Assembly: GCA_025210455.1 (NCBI GenBank)
Contig: JAOARQ010000022.1
Coordinates: 1-64,000, forward strand
Direction of reading: 5' to 3'
Source: Pelagimonas sp.
Lineage (GTDB): Bacteria > Pseudomonadota > Alphaproteobacteria > Rhodobacterales > Rhodobacteraceae
Length of the DNA stretch: 64,000 bases
Shown here one piece after another: positions 8,745-16,926 of the stretch. Position 1 is the first letter of the stretch. Each line of letters begins with the position of its first letter. The notes beneath the pieces were generated by a model, which was not told the origin of the DNA, did no database searches, and saw nothing but the letters and a program-made list of their open reading frames with translations. A program made the position numbers and the translations under genes.

Positions 8745-9443
8745 ATGAGCAACGATCTGATCCTTGTCGCGGAAGATGAACGCGAAATCTCTGAGATCAT
8801 CACCACCTATCTGGAACGGGCCGGGTTTCGCACCATCACCGCCGCTGACGGTGATCTTGCGCTGACCCATTTCCAGCATTTCAAACCAGCACTGGTGCTG
8901 CTGGATGTTCGGATGCCCAAACAGGATGGTATTGATGTTCTGCGCAAAATTCGCCGCAGCTCTGACACCCCGGTGATCATGGTGACGGCCATGGCTGAAG
9001 ATGTGGAAAAGATATCAGCGCTGCGTCTGGGCGCCGATGACTACATTGCCAAACCTTTTAATGCCCTAGAGGTCGTGGAACGGGTCAAGGCTGTGCTGCG
9101 CCGTGTAGGCGCTGGGGCGCAGATGGCAGCGCGGCCCATCACTGTTGGGGCGCTGCTGGTTGATGACAATGCCCATGCAGCCTTTGTCAGCAATGGGCAG
9201 GACCGCGCTCCGATTGCCCTGACCCAGACGGAATATGCCATTGTTGCCCATATGGCGCTGGCCCCGCAACGCGCCTATTCCCGCGCAGAACTGGTAGACG
9301 CCTGCATGCCCGAAGGGGATGTGCTGGAACGCACCATCGACAGCCATGTGTCCAACGCCCGCCGCAAGCTGGAAATGGCTGGCATTGTCGGATATCTCGA
9401 AACCGTGCGCGGCGTGGGGTATCGGCTGGAACCGCTTTCATGA
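8745..9443 (+). CDS. OmpR-family response regulator, BaeR-like
   Basis: The protein has 232 residues from the ATG at 8745 (MSNDLILVAEDE); an upstream ATG at 8724 adds seven residues without support. The receiver domain (about 5-118) has the acidic pair in AEDE, the phospho-acceptor Asp54 in VLLDVRMPKQDG, the switch Thr in VMVTAMAED, and Lys in YIAKPFN. The C-terminal winged helix (about 135-230) ends ETVRGVGYRLEP. The sequence resembles BaeR/SmeR-type regulators, which control RND efflux pumps in envelope stress. It overlaps the kinase gene by four bases (ATGA), and an RND pump follows downstream, so control of that pump is the likely job. Confidence 0.9.
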   Translation: MSNDLILVAEDEREISEIITTYLERAGFRTITAADGDLALTHFQHFKPALVLLDVRMPKQDGIDVLRKIRRSSDTPVIMVTAMAEDVEKISALRLGADDYIAKPFNALEVVERVKAVLRRVGAGAQMAARPITVGALLVDDNAHAAFVSNGQDRAPIALTQTEYAIVAHMALAPQRAYSRAELVDACMPEGDVLERTIDSHVSNARRKLEMAGIVGYLETVRGVGYRLEPLS

Positions 9444-10612
9444 CATCCAGACAGTGGCGGCTTAGAACTCAGCTTTCCATGGCGATGATCTTTGTCGCGC
9501 TAACAGCATTGACGGTTTTCATCATCGGGATGCTGGCCTTTTACGTCATCGCGCAAACTGTCTGGATGAATGGGCTTAGCGAAGAAAACCGCGCCACCTT
9601 GCAGGCGTTGATTGATAACAATCAGGTTTCACCTGACGCATTAGGCACTTTGGTTGGGTCTTTCTCGCTGTCTTGGGGGAATGGTCACGCTGATGCAGAG
9701 CTATACTCTCTGCTTTCACTGATGGCTTTGGCGGTTCTGACAGCGGTGGTGACAGGTATTCTGGTGGCTCGAAAGATCAGCGCCCCGATTGAGGGGGTGA
9801 CAGCTGCGGCGCTTACCATCGCAGATGGGGATCTGAAGCTGAACATGCCTGGCACCGAAGGGGCGGCCTCTGAGATTGAAGATCTGATCGCCGCCTTTCA
9901 AACCATGGCTGACAGCCTTGATCAGGCTGAACGTGAATCAACCGAGTCCGCTGCCGCCATTGCTCATGAATTGCGCACACCTCTGACAATCCTGCGGGGG
10001 CGCCTGCAGGGGCTGGGGGATGGGGTATTTGAACCCACCAAAGAGATGGCCGATGGGCTGATCGCACAGGTCGATACGCTGTCTCAGATCGTCTCAGAAC
10101 TAAGCCTGTTGTCGCGGCTGAGTTCCGGGCATTTTTCACTGCAAACGCTCGAAATAGATCTGGCCCAAGAGGTTGAACGCGTTTTGGCTGCCATGCGGCC
10201 TGATCTTGATCGTATGGGTTTCGAAGTGCAGCTGTCTTTGCACAGTGTCCGGCTGCACGCTGATCCGGTCAGGGTGCGGCAGGCGTTGGCGGCGCTGATC
10301 GAAAACGTCAAACGCTATGGGGCAAAGGGGCGATTTCTGGGGATCCGCATTCAGACCGCAGGTAAGTTTGCTGAAATTCAAGTGGCCGACCATGGGCCGG
10401 GCATCCCTGCTGAGGATCGACAGAAGGTGTTTGAACGCTGGTGGCACCGCGACCCGGACGACTCGTGTTCAGAGGTGGGCACTGGTTTGGGGCTGGCCGT
10501 GGTCAAGGCCATCGCACTGGCCCATGGTGGCACGATCAGCGCGCAGGCGCATCCAGATCAAAGCGGTGCGATTATGGTGCTGCGGATTCCTTTGAATGCA
10601 AGCGACATCTAA
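9440..10612 (+). CDS. Sensor histidine kinase, BaeS-like
   Basis: This is a 390-residue membrane kinase. Two membrane segments (residues 12-40 and 90-112) enclose a short periplasmic part. HAMP (about 108-160) and HisKA with phospho-acceptor His176 in AAAIAHELRTPLT come next. An ATPase domain follows, with the N-box ALAALIENVKRYG, the G1 box ADHGPGIP and G2 GTGLGLAVVKAI. It should phosphorylate the response regulator encoded immediately upstream. The periplasmic sensor is only about 50 residues, so direct sensing of envelope or membrane state is plausible. Confidence 0.9.
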   Translation: MTSRQWRLRTQLSMAMIFVALTALTVFIIGMLAFYVIAQTVWMNGLSEENRATLQALIDNNQVSPDALGTLVGSFSLSWGNGHADAELYSLLSLMALAVLTAVVTGILVARKISAPIEGVTAAALTIADGDLKLNMPGTEGAASEIEDLIAAFQTMADSLDQAERESTESAAAIAHELRTPLTILRGRLQGLGDGVFEPTKEMADGLIAQVDTLSQIVSELSLLSRLSSGHFSLQTLEIDLAQEVERVLAAMRPDLDRMGFEVQLSLHSVRLHADPVRVRQALAALIENVKRYGAKGRFLGIRIQTAGKFAEIQVADHGPGIPAEDRQKVFERWWHRDPDDSCSEVGTGLGLAVVKAIALAHGGTISAQAHPDQSGAIMVLRIPLNASDI

Positions 10613-10733
10613 GTCTACCAGCGTCATAGCGCGGAAAATACGCAGCTCCACGAAATCTCCACAGTCTCTCGGGTTTGTCCTAACATGGCGGGGCTATCTT
10701 CTTTTCAAGTGATTGAAACGAAGGAACCCCGAC

Positions 10734-11348
10734 ATGCATTTTTCGCGGGACAGGGCGTCAAACGCCAGACTGTGGATTTTGGGGCTGTCCATTCTGGCTG
10801 GTTATGTCGCCACAGGGTGTTCAGGGCCGGAATCGGCACAGGACACCGTCACGCGGCAAACCAGCCCGATGCTGGGGATTTGGAAGCTTGGAAACACCGA
10901 AAGCACCGTAGCCATCGACCACTGCGAAGACGAGCCCGAACAGCTATGCGGTAAACTGATGTCTTTCCCCGGTGATCCCAATGCGCGGGACTTTCTGAAT
11001 GCAGGGTTTCTGGACTGGGGGCGCAGGCTTTGCGAAAGCACGGTAATTTTCGGCCTGTCCGAGACTGAGGAACCACAGGTTTTTTCCGGCCGGCTCTATG
11101 ACCCCGGCGAAGGACAAACCTATCAACTGAGCCTTCGCCTGCATTCTGACAATCAGGCCCAAGCCCGCACCTATCTGGGGGCCACTGTTGATGGCGCAAT
11201 CGGCCTTGGTGTCAGCGCCGCGACAGGTGAGCTGCCTGTTTTGGATACGGTGTCTTATGCCGTGCGCGCCTTCATCGGCAAAAAACATCTGGGTGAGACT
11301 GTGATCTGGTCACGCTTGGACAAACCCACCACTCACTGCAACGCCTGA
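10734..11348 (+). CDS. DUF2147-like putative lipoprotein
   Basis: The protein has 204 residues from the ATG at 10734, which has GAAGGA upstream; an in-frame ATG at 10713 lies in or before the ribosome site. The N-terminus RASNARLWILGLSILAGYVATGCSG is a lipoprotein-type signal with the likely lipidated Cys in ATGC. The mature part has the DUF2147 pattern: MLGIWKLGNTESTVAI, an LCGKL motif, a D-x2-N segment, then FSGRLYDPGEGQTYQLSL. DUF2147 proteins are small envelope proteins of unknown function. It lies between the two-component genes and the MipA and RND genes and is probably part of the same envelope-stress unit. Confidence 0.7.
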   Translation: MHFSRDRASNARLWILGLSILAGYVATGCSGPESAQDTVTRQTSPMLGIWKLGNTESTVAIDHCEDEPEQLCGKLMSFPGDPNARDFLNAGFLDWGRRLCESTVIFGLSETEEPQVFSGRLYDPGEGQTYQLSLRLHSDNQAQARTYLGATVDGAIGLGVSAATGELPVLDTVSYAVRAFIGKKHLGETVIWSRLDKPTTHCNA

Positions 11349-11404
11349 CACCTGATCTGCTGCCCTACGTGCAGCAGGTGGTTTTCTTGATAAGGAATAC
11401 TTTC

Positions 11405-12160
11405 ATGAGGCATCTCAGCACCCCCGTGATGGCCCTGATGACCATCCCGCTGTTTACTGCCCCTGCCACGGCCAAAGACTGGAACGAACCTGACGGCCTG
11501 TCGCTGGGGGTAATCGCGACAGCATCCACCAGCCCTTACAAAGGGAAAGACAACCAGACTGCGCTGTATCCTACGTTGAATTACAAACAAGGGCCGGTGT
11601 CTCTGGGAACAGATGGCTTGACCTATGAGCTGATCCAATCCCCTTTCCTGTCTGTGACGACCGGGATTGTGCCGCGGTTTACCGCACTGATGTCCACCAA
11701 AACCCCAGAGCTGTCAGGGATCAAACGTAAGGTTACCGGTGATTTCCTGCTGGGGCTGGATCTGGAACTGGGCGGCGGATTAGGCACCTCGCTAGCCCTG
11801 AAACAAGAGATCACCGGTGAACACGCAGGGCAGGAAATTGTCGGCGCCGCCCGGTATGGGATCCTGCAAGACAATTTCGGCCTTGAGTTTACCGCCGGTG
11901 CAGCGTGGCAAAGCAAAGAACTCAGTCGCTACACATGGGGCGTTTCAAAATCCGAAGCGCGGGCAAACCGCGCGGCCTATGCCCCCGGCGATGTTGTCAT
12001 CCCCTTTGTGGGCGTCAGCACAGTCGCGCCGCTCTCGGACAGTTTGACATTTGCCACCTCTGTTCGGGCAGAGTTTCTGCCCAAAACCATCACCAACAGC
12101 CCGATTGTCAAAAAGAAGGATGTCTTCTCGGCGTCGGTCGGCCTGAGCTATGACTATTGA
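11405..12160 (+). CDS. MipA/OmpV-family outer-membrane protein
   Basis: The protein has 251 residues from the ATG at 11405 (AAGGAA upstream). It has a cleavable signal (MRHLSTPVMALMTIPLFTAPATA), then a beta-rich sequence with alternating hydrophobic residues ending in an aromatic (SVGLSYDY), typical of an outer-membrane barrel. The GVIATASTSPYKGKD segment near the N-terminus and the late SVRAEFLPKTITNSPIVKK match the MipA/OmpV family. Proteins of this family scaffold peptidoglycan enzymes or serve as porin-like barrels. The gene ends nine bases before the RND adaptor gene, so it belongs to that operon. Whether it replaces a TolC-type channel is not known. Confidence 0.8.
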   Translation: MRHLSTPVMALMTIPLFTAPATAKDWNEPDGLSLGVIATASTSPYKGKDNQTALYPTLNYKQGPVSLGTDGLTYELIQSPFLSVTTGIVPRFTALMSTKTPELSGIKRKVTGDFLLGLDLELGGGLGTSLALKQEITGEHAGQEIVGAARYGILQDNFGLEFTAGAAWQSKELSRYTWGVSKSEARANRAAYAPGDVVIPFVGVSTVAPLSDSLTFATSVRAEFLPKTITNSPIVKKKDVFSASVGLSYDY

Positions 12161-12169
12161 GCCAAAGAA

Positions 12170-13330
12170 ATGACAACAGCCTCAACACCGCAAAACACAG
12201 CGCCAAGACATCGCTGGATCTGGATCACCCTGGCCCTGACAACCCTGATCGGAATCGGTCTGCTCTTCTTTGACGTTGAAGACACAGCCGATGTTCAGCA
12301 GGCTTCAAAGGCCGCCTCTGCGCCCGTCGTTTCAGTTATAACCGTTGGGTCTGAAACGGCACAGGCGGCGATCAGCGCCTTTGCAGAGGTAAAACCGCGA
12401 TGGGATATCGAACTGCGCGCGGTGGTATCGGGGCGGATCACACATGTTCACCCTGCGGCTTTGGCCGGGGCGCAGGCAGACAAGGGCGCGCCTTTGTTCT
12501 CTATTGAAAAGACCACCTATCAAAGCGCGGTCGCCCTGGCTGAAACCGAACTGGAGCAATCAAAACTTGCCCTGTTGCGGGCGCAAAATGAGGTGGCTGT
12601 TACTCAAAAGCAATTTGAACGTGATGGTCGGGAACCGCCTACAGAGCTGGCTGCGCGGTTGCCGCAGCTGCGCATCGCTCAAAAGACCTTTGCCGCCTCA
12701 CAGGCGCGATTGGCCTCTGCCCGTCGCGATCTGGCTGAAACCGAAGTGACCGCCCCGTTTTCCGGGTTTGTCACGGATCGTGCCGCAAGCCTGGGGCAGA
12801 CGGTTAATCCCGGTGATCTGCTTCTGCACCTGTCCGACAATCACCACTTTGAGCTGATGGCTGAGTTCAGCCAGAAAGACTGGGATCTGCTGGATCACCC
12901 GATAAACGGAAAACAGGCGCAGCTGATCCATCGTGATGGGCATCTTTTGGGGCAGGCGCGCATACGGCGCAGTGGTGGCTTCCTCGATCCAAAGACCCGT
13001 CAGGTGCGGGTGTTTCTCGATGTCCTTGACCCGAACAATCAGATTTTGGCCGGTGATTTTATACGCGTCTCTATTGCAGGGAGGAGAATTGCAGACACAG
13101 TCACCTTGCCCGAAAGCACGCTGACGCGCTCGGGGCATGTCTGGATGGTGGATGCAGACAGTCTGCTGCAGCGCTTTCGCCCTGATATTCTGTTTCGGAC
13201 CGAAGGCAAGATCACACTGCGCACGCCCAAAGGGCAGGGCCCCTGGCAGATCGCCAAGACGCCGCTGGCCTCATTTTTGCCGGGCCAGCGCGTAACCCCC
13301 AAATTTATGGAGGAGCTATGCACGGGCTGA
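12170..13330 (+). CDS. RND efflux periplasmic adaptor (membrane-fusion protein)
   Basis: The 386-residue protein has an N-terminal membrane anchor (WIWITLALTTLIGIGLLFF, about residues 16-34). A lipoyl/barrel-sandwich half follows (VKPRWDIELRAVVSGRITHV), then an alpha-hairpin with coiled coil (about 120-185, AETELEQSKLALLRAQNEVAV), then the second lipoyl half (ETEVTAPFSGFVTDRAASLGQTV) and a beta-barrel domain. It links the inner-membrane RND pump to an outer-membrane channel. Its last 13 bases overlap the pump gene, which argues for translational coupling. No outer-membrane channel gene of the TolC type is nearby. Confidence 0.92.
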   Translation: MTTASTPQNTAPRHRWIWITLALTTLIGIGLLFFDVEDTADVQQASKAASAPVVSVITVGSETAQAAISAFAEVKPRWDIELRAVVSGRITHVHPAALAGAQADKGAPLFSIEKTTYQSAVALAETELEQSKLALLRAQNEVAVTQKQFERDGREPPTELAARLPQLRIAQKTFAASQARLASARRDLAETEVTAPFSGFVTDRAASLGQTVNPGDLLLHLSDNHHFELMAEFSQKDWDLLDHPINGKQAQLIHRDGHLLGQARIRRSGGFLDPKTRQVRVFLDVLDPNNQILAGDFIRVSIAGRRIADTVTLPESTLTRSGHVWMVDADSLLQRFRPDILFRTEGKITLRTPKGQGPWQIAKTPLASFLPGQRVTPKFMEELCTG

Positions 13331-16300
13331 CCTCTTGGTTTATTCGCAATCCTGTAGCCGCCAATCTGATGATGGCCCTGATCCTGTTTCTGGGCATACA
13401 AACCGTTTTGACGATCCGGATTGAGGGCTTTCCTCGTATCCCACCAGAAGCTGTGATCATCTCTGTTGTCTATCCTGACTCTACCGCTCAGCAGGTGGAT
13501 GAACTGGTGACACAGAAACTGGAGCAGGCTTTGGAAGGGGTCGAAGGTGTGCGCAGCATTACCTCGCGATCTCAGAACGGGCTAAGCACCGTAACGGTTC
13601 GCCGCGCCGGGGGTGCAAAATTGCAGGCGGTTCTGGACAGGGTGCGCATTCGGATTGATGGGCTGACCAACCTGCCAGACGCGGCGCGCCGCCCGGTGAT
13701 CGAGGCTGCCGGGTTCGATTTCCCCGCGCTCTACGTCAATCTTCATGGGGAGGCTGACCCCGCGACGCTACAAACGCTGGCACGGCGATTAAAAGAAGAG
13801 CTGCTGGCACAGCCGGATCTTTCAAGATTGAAAATCTGGGGGCTTATCCCGCGTGAGCTGCGCATAGAAGTCGACCCGGCACAATTGCAATACTACGGGC
13901 TAACTGTCTCTGATGTGACCCGCGCCATTCAGGGGAATTCGCTTTCGTTCAAGGCAGGGCGGCTGCGAACCGAAGGGGGCTCTATCTTTCTGCGGGCAGA
14001 TAACCGGGCGCAATACGCGCCTGATTATGCGAAACTTCCCATTATTGAACGCGCCGACGGATCCTTTGTGCCACTCGGTGATCTGGCCACAATTGAAGAT
14101 GGGTTTTTGCAGGATGACTTTCTGTTTCGCCTGAACGGCAACCCCACCGTTGGGATGGAGGTTCTTATCGGGCAGAAAGAAAATCTGCTGGATATCAGCC
14201 AGGTTGTGCGGCGCACGGTGCAGGACTTCAGCGCGCAACTGCCCCCACGCATTGAAATCGAAGTGTGGGGCGACAGCGCCGGATATATTTCCGAGCGACT
14301 GGCGCTGTTGCGGTCCAACGGGGTGCAGGGGCTGATATTGGTCACCCTTATTCTGTCGATTTTTCTGAATGTCCGGCTGGCCTTTTGGGTGGCCATGGGG
14401 ATTCCGATTTCAGTCGCAGGTGCCATTGCGGTGTCCGGCAGTAAGTGGGTCGATTATTCGCTGAATGACGTCACTACCTTTGGCCTGATCATTGCGTTGG
14501 GAATTTTGGTGGATGATGCGGTGGTTGTCGGGGAAAGCGTCTTTGACGAACGCCAGAAGGAACGTGACCCGATCAAAGGCACCGAAAAAGGTGTAAAACG
14601 CGTTGCAGTGGCGACAGTCTTTGGGGTTTTGACCACAGTGGCTGCGTTTTTCCCTATGCTGTTGATTGACAACGCTTTGGGCAAAGTGCTGGCCGGTTTT
14701 TCTGGCATCGTGATCCTTGCGCTGTTGTTTTCACTGGTGGAAAGCAAATTTATCCTGCCCGCCCATCTGGCCCATATTTCGCTGGGGCAGCAGCCGCGGC
14801 ATTTGCCTGCACGGCTTTGGGCAAAGGTGCAGCGCGGGGCGCAAGGCGGGCTGAACTGGGTGCGTGATCATCTGTATCAGCCTGTTTTGATCGCGGCTGT
14901 CCGGCAACGCTATGCGGTCTTTATACTCTTCCTCTCTGCGGCTCTGCTGGGATTGGGGCTGATGTACAAAGGCAAGATCAATACCGTCTTTTTCCCGGAA
15001 GTGCCGGGGCAGATCATGACGGTAAGCCTTGAAATGGATGCCCCTGCGCCCTTTTCCCTGACCCTTGCCAATGTGGACCGGATCGAAGCTGAGTTGCAGC
15101 AACTGAACACTGATCTGGCTGAGCAAACTGGTATGCAAACCCCGCCGGTAAAAACCGTGTTCACCCTGATCGACAGCCCCACATCGGCGCGGATCTTTGC
15201 AGAGCTTTTGCCTGTTGCACAGCGCCCAGACGTCCCTGTGCTAGAGGTGGTGCGCCAATGGCGTGAGCGGGTCGGATCCGTTGAAGGGGCGGCAGAACTG
15301 GAATTCACAGGCTCGGAATCGCTGGCCGGGGGTTTTCAGATCCGCATGATGTCAAAAGACGACGATCTGCTGCAACAAGCCAGCGCTGAAATGAAACAGT
15401 TTCTGGCGGGTATCAACGGGATTTCAAACGTCCGCGACAGTCTGTTGGGCGGGCAGCCCGAGCTGCGTCTGCGTCTGCGCCCTGATGCGCGGAATCTGGG
15501 ATTTACGGCAGAGACCCTTGCCAGCCAGATTGGCTATGGGTTCGGGGGGGCCGAAGTGGCCAAACTGCGCCGCGATGGGGCCGAAGTGCGTGTTGTGGTT
15601 CAAAATGCTTTTGAAAACAGGGATACACTGGCGGACCTTCTGCAAACCCGTCTGCGCAGCGCTTCTGGGGCTTGGGTGCCGCTGGAAACCGTGGCCGAGA
15701 TTGATGGCGCCTATGTGTCCGGCGCCGTGACCCGTCGGGATGGCAAGCGCATGAACATCGTAGCGGCCTCGGTCGATCGCGGTGTGGTTGCGCCAGAAGA
15801 GGTCGCGCAGGCGGTGTTCGAACAACTCGTGCCCAAGCTGGAAGCCCGCTATCCCAGCGTGAAGGTGCTGCCCGCAGGCGAATTGGAGGAAATGCAGGAT
15901 ATCAGCGGCGGGTTAAAACGCGCGCTGCTGCTGGCGGCTGTACTGATCTATGTTCTGATGGCTGTGCCGCTCAAAAGCTATTGGCAGCCGCTTGTCATCC
16001 TGATGATCGTTCCATTTGGGTTCATCGCCGCCGCTGTGGGGCACCTGATCATGGGGGTTACCCTATCGGTGTTTTCCTTCTTTGGCATGCTGGCGCTGAC
16101 AGGGGTGGTGGTAAACGACAGTCTGGTGATGATCACCCGCTACAATCAGGCACGCGACGAAGATATGCCCATTGACAGCGCATTGCATTGCGCAGGCGTT
16201 GGGCGCTTCAAAGCGATCTTTCTGACAACAGCGACAACAGTGATTGGGCTGGTGCCCCTGATGATCGAAACTTCAGAGCAAGCGCAATATCTGATCCCGG

Positions 16301-16443
16301 CGGCTGTCTCTCTGGCCTTTGGCGAGCTGTTTGGAACGGCGCTGATGCTGATCCTTGTCCCCGTTTTGATCGCCATCACCGAAGACATGCTGGGGCTGTT
16401 TCGCGCTAAGCCCAATCTACGTACTAAAAAGGTATCCCAATGA
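13318..16443 (+). CDS. RND-superfamily efflux permease (AcrB/HAE1-like)
   Basis: The 1041-residue length is normal for AcrB-type pumps. It has a first membrane helix (FIRNPVAANLMMALILFLGI), a large periplasmic loop, helices TM2-6, a second loop and TM7-12. The proton-relay aspartates in TM4 are visible in GILVDDAVVVGESVF, and TM10 has TGVVVNDSLVMI. It exports drugs or toxic metabolites using the proton gradient. Its start overlaps the adaptor and its stop overlaps the DUF2141 gene by four bases, so all three form one operon. Regulation by the BaeSR-like pair is inferred from proximity. Confidence 0.93.
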   Translation: MHGLTSWFIRNPVAANLMMALILFLGIQTVLTIRIEGFPRIPPEAVIISVVYPDSTAQQVDELVTQKLEQALEGVEGVRSITSRSQNGLSTVTVRRAGGAKLQAVLDRVRIRIDGLTNLPDAARRPVIEAAGFDFPALYVNLHGEADPATLQTLARRLKEELLAQPDLSRLKIWGLIPRELRIEVDPAQLQYYGLTVSDVTRAIQGNSLSFKAGRLRTEGGSIFLRADNRAQYAPDYAKLPIIERADGSFVPLGDLATIEDGFLQDDFLFRLNGNPTVGMEVLIGQKENLLDISQVVRRTVQDFSAQLPPRIEIEVWGDSAGYISERLALLRSNGVQGLILVTLILSIFLNVRLAFWVAMGIPISVAGAIAVSGSKWVDYSLNDVTTFGLIIALGILVDDAVVVGESVFDERQKERDPIKGTEKGVKRVAVATVFGVLTTVAAFFPMLLIDNALGKVLAGFSGIVILALLFSLVESKFILPAHLAHISLGQQPRHLPARLWAKVQRGAQGGLNWVRDHLYQPVLIAAVRQRYAVFILFLSAALLGLGLMYKGKINTVFFPEVPGQIMTVSLEMDAPAPFSLTLANVDRIEAELQQLNTDLAEQTGMQTPPVKTVFTLIDSPTSARIFAELLPVAQRPDVPVLEVVRQWRERVGSVEGAAELEFTGSESLAGGFQIRMMSKDDDLLQQASAEMKQFLAGINGISNVRDSLLGGQPELRLRLRPDARNLGFTAETLASQIGYGFGGAEVAKLRRDGAEVRVVVQNAFENRDTLADLLQTRLRSASGAWVPLETVAEIDGAYVSGAVTRRDGKRMNIVAASVDRGVVAPEEVAQAVFEQLVPKLEARYPSVKVLPAGELEEMQDISGGLKRALLLAAVLIYVLMAVPLKSYWQPLVILMIVPFGFIAAAVGHLIMGVTLSVFSFFGMLALTGVVVNDSLVMITRYNQARDEDMPIDSALHCAGVGRFKAIFLTTATTVIGLVPLMIETSEQAQYLIPAAVSLAFGELFGTALMLILVPVLIAITEDMLGLFRAKPNLRTKKVSQ

Positions 16444-16859
16444 TCCGACGCTATATTCTGGCTCTGCCACTCGCTTTGACGCTGGTGTCACCGGCTATCG
16501 CCGAGGGGCTGACTGTTTCTGTACAAGGGGTGAAGAACGCCAAGGGAAACATCCTGATTTTCGTCTTTGACAATGCACGGGCCTTTGAAACGTTAGATGT
16601 CTGGGAAGCCGTGGATTTCACAAGTGTCCGCGCGAAAAAGGGCCTTGTGCGGCAAAGGTTTTCCAAGCTCCGGAAGGGGCCCTATGCAGTGTTTCTGTTT
16701 CACGATGAAAACCGGGATCAGCGCCTGAACGCCACACAAAACCAGCTTTTTGAAGGTGTCGGATCAAGTGGCGCGCCAAAACCCGGCGATGAACCAGATT
16801 TCAATGCCGCATCCGTGGACACCGGCGAAACAACTGTCATTGTGCACTATCCAAAGTGA
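16440..16859 (+). CDS. DUF2141-family secreted protein
   Basis: This 139-residue protein has a signal peptide (MIRRYILALPLALTLVSPAIA). The rest follows the DUF2141 pattern: LTVSVQGVKNAKGNILIFVFD near the start, KGPYAVFLFHDENRDQRLN in the centre, then NQLFEGVGSSG and a final FNAASVDTGETTVIVHY strand. It is predicted to be a periplasmic or surface beta-sandwich protein of unknown role. The ATG overlaps the RND pump stop codon (ATGA), so it is co-translated with the pump and may be an accessory or a substrate-linked envelope protein. Confidence 0.8.
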   Translation: MIRRYILALPLALTLVSPAIAEGLTVSVQGVKNAKGNILIFVFDNARAFETLDVWEAVDFTSVRAKKGLVRQRFSKLRKGPYAVFLFHDENRDQRLNATQNQLFEGVGSSGAPKPGDEPDFNAASVDTGETTVIVHYPK

Positions 16860-16926
16860 TCAGCACCAACCCACCGGACCAAAGCCCCGGTTTGTTTGAA
16901 TATCGGTCCTTTGCGTTGCATGCGCA

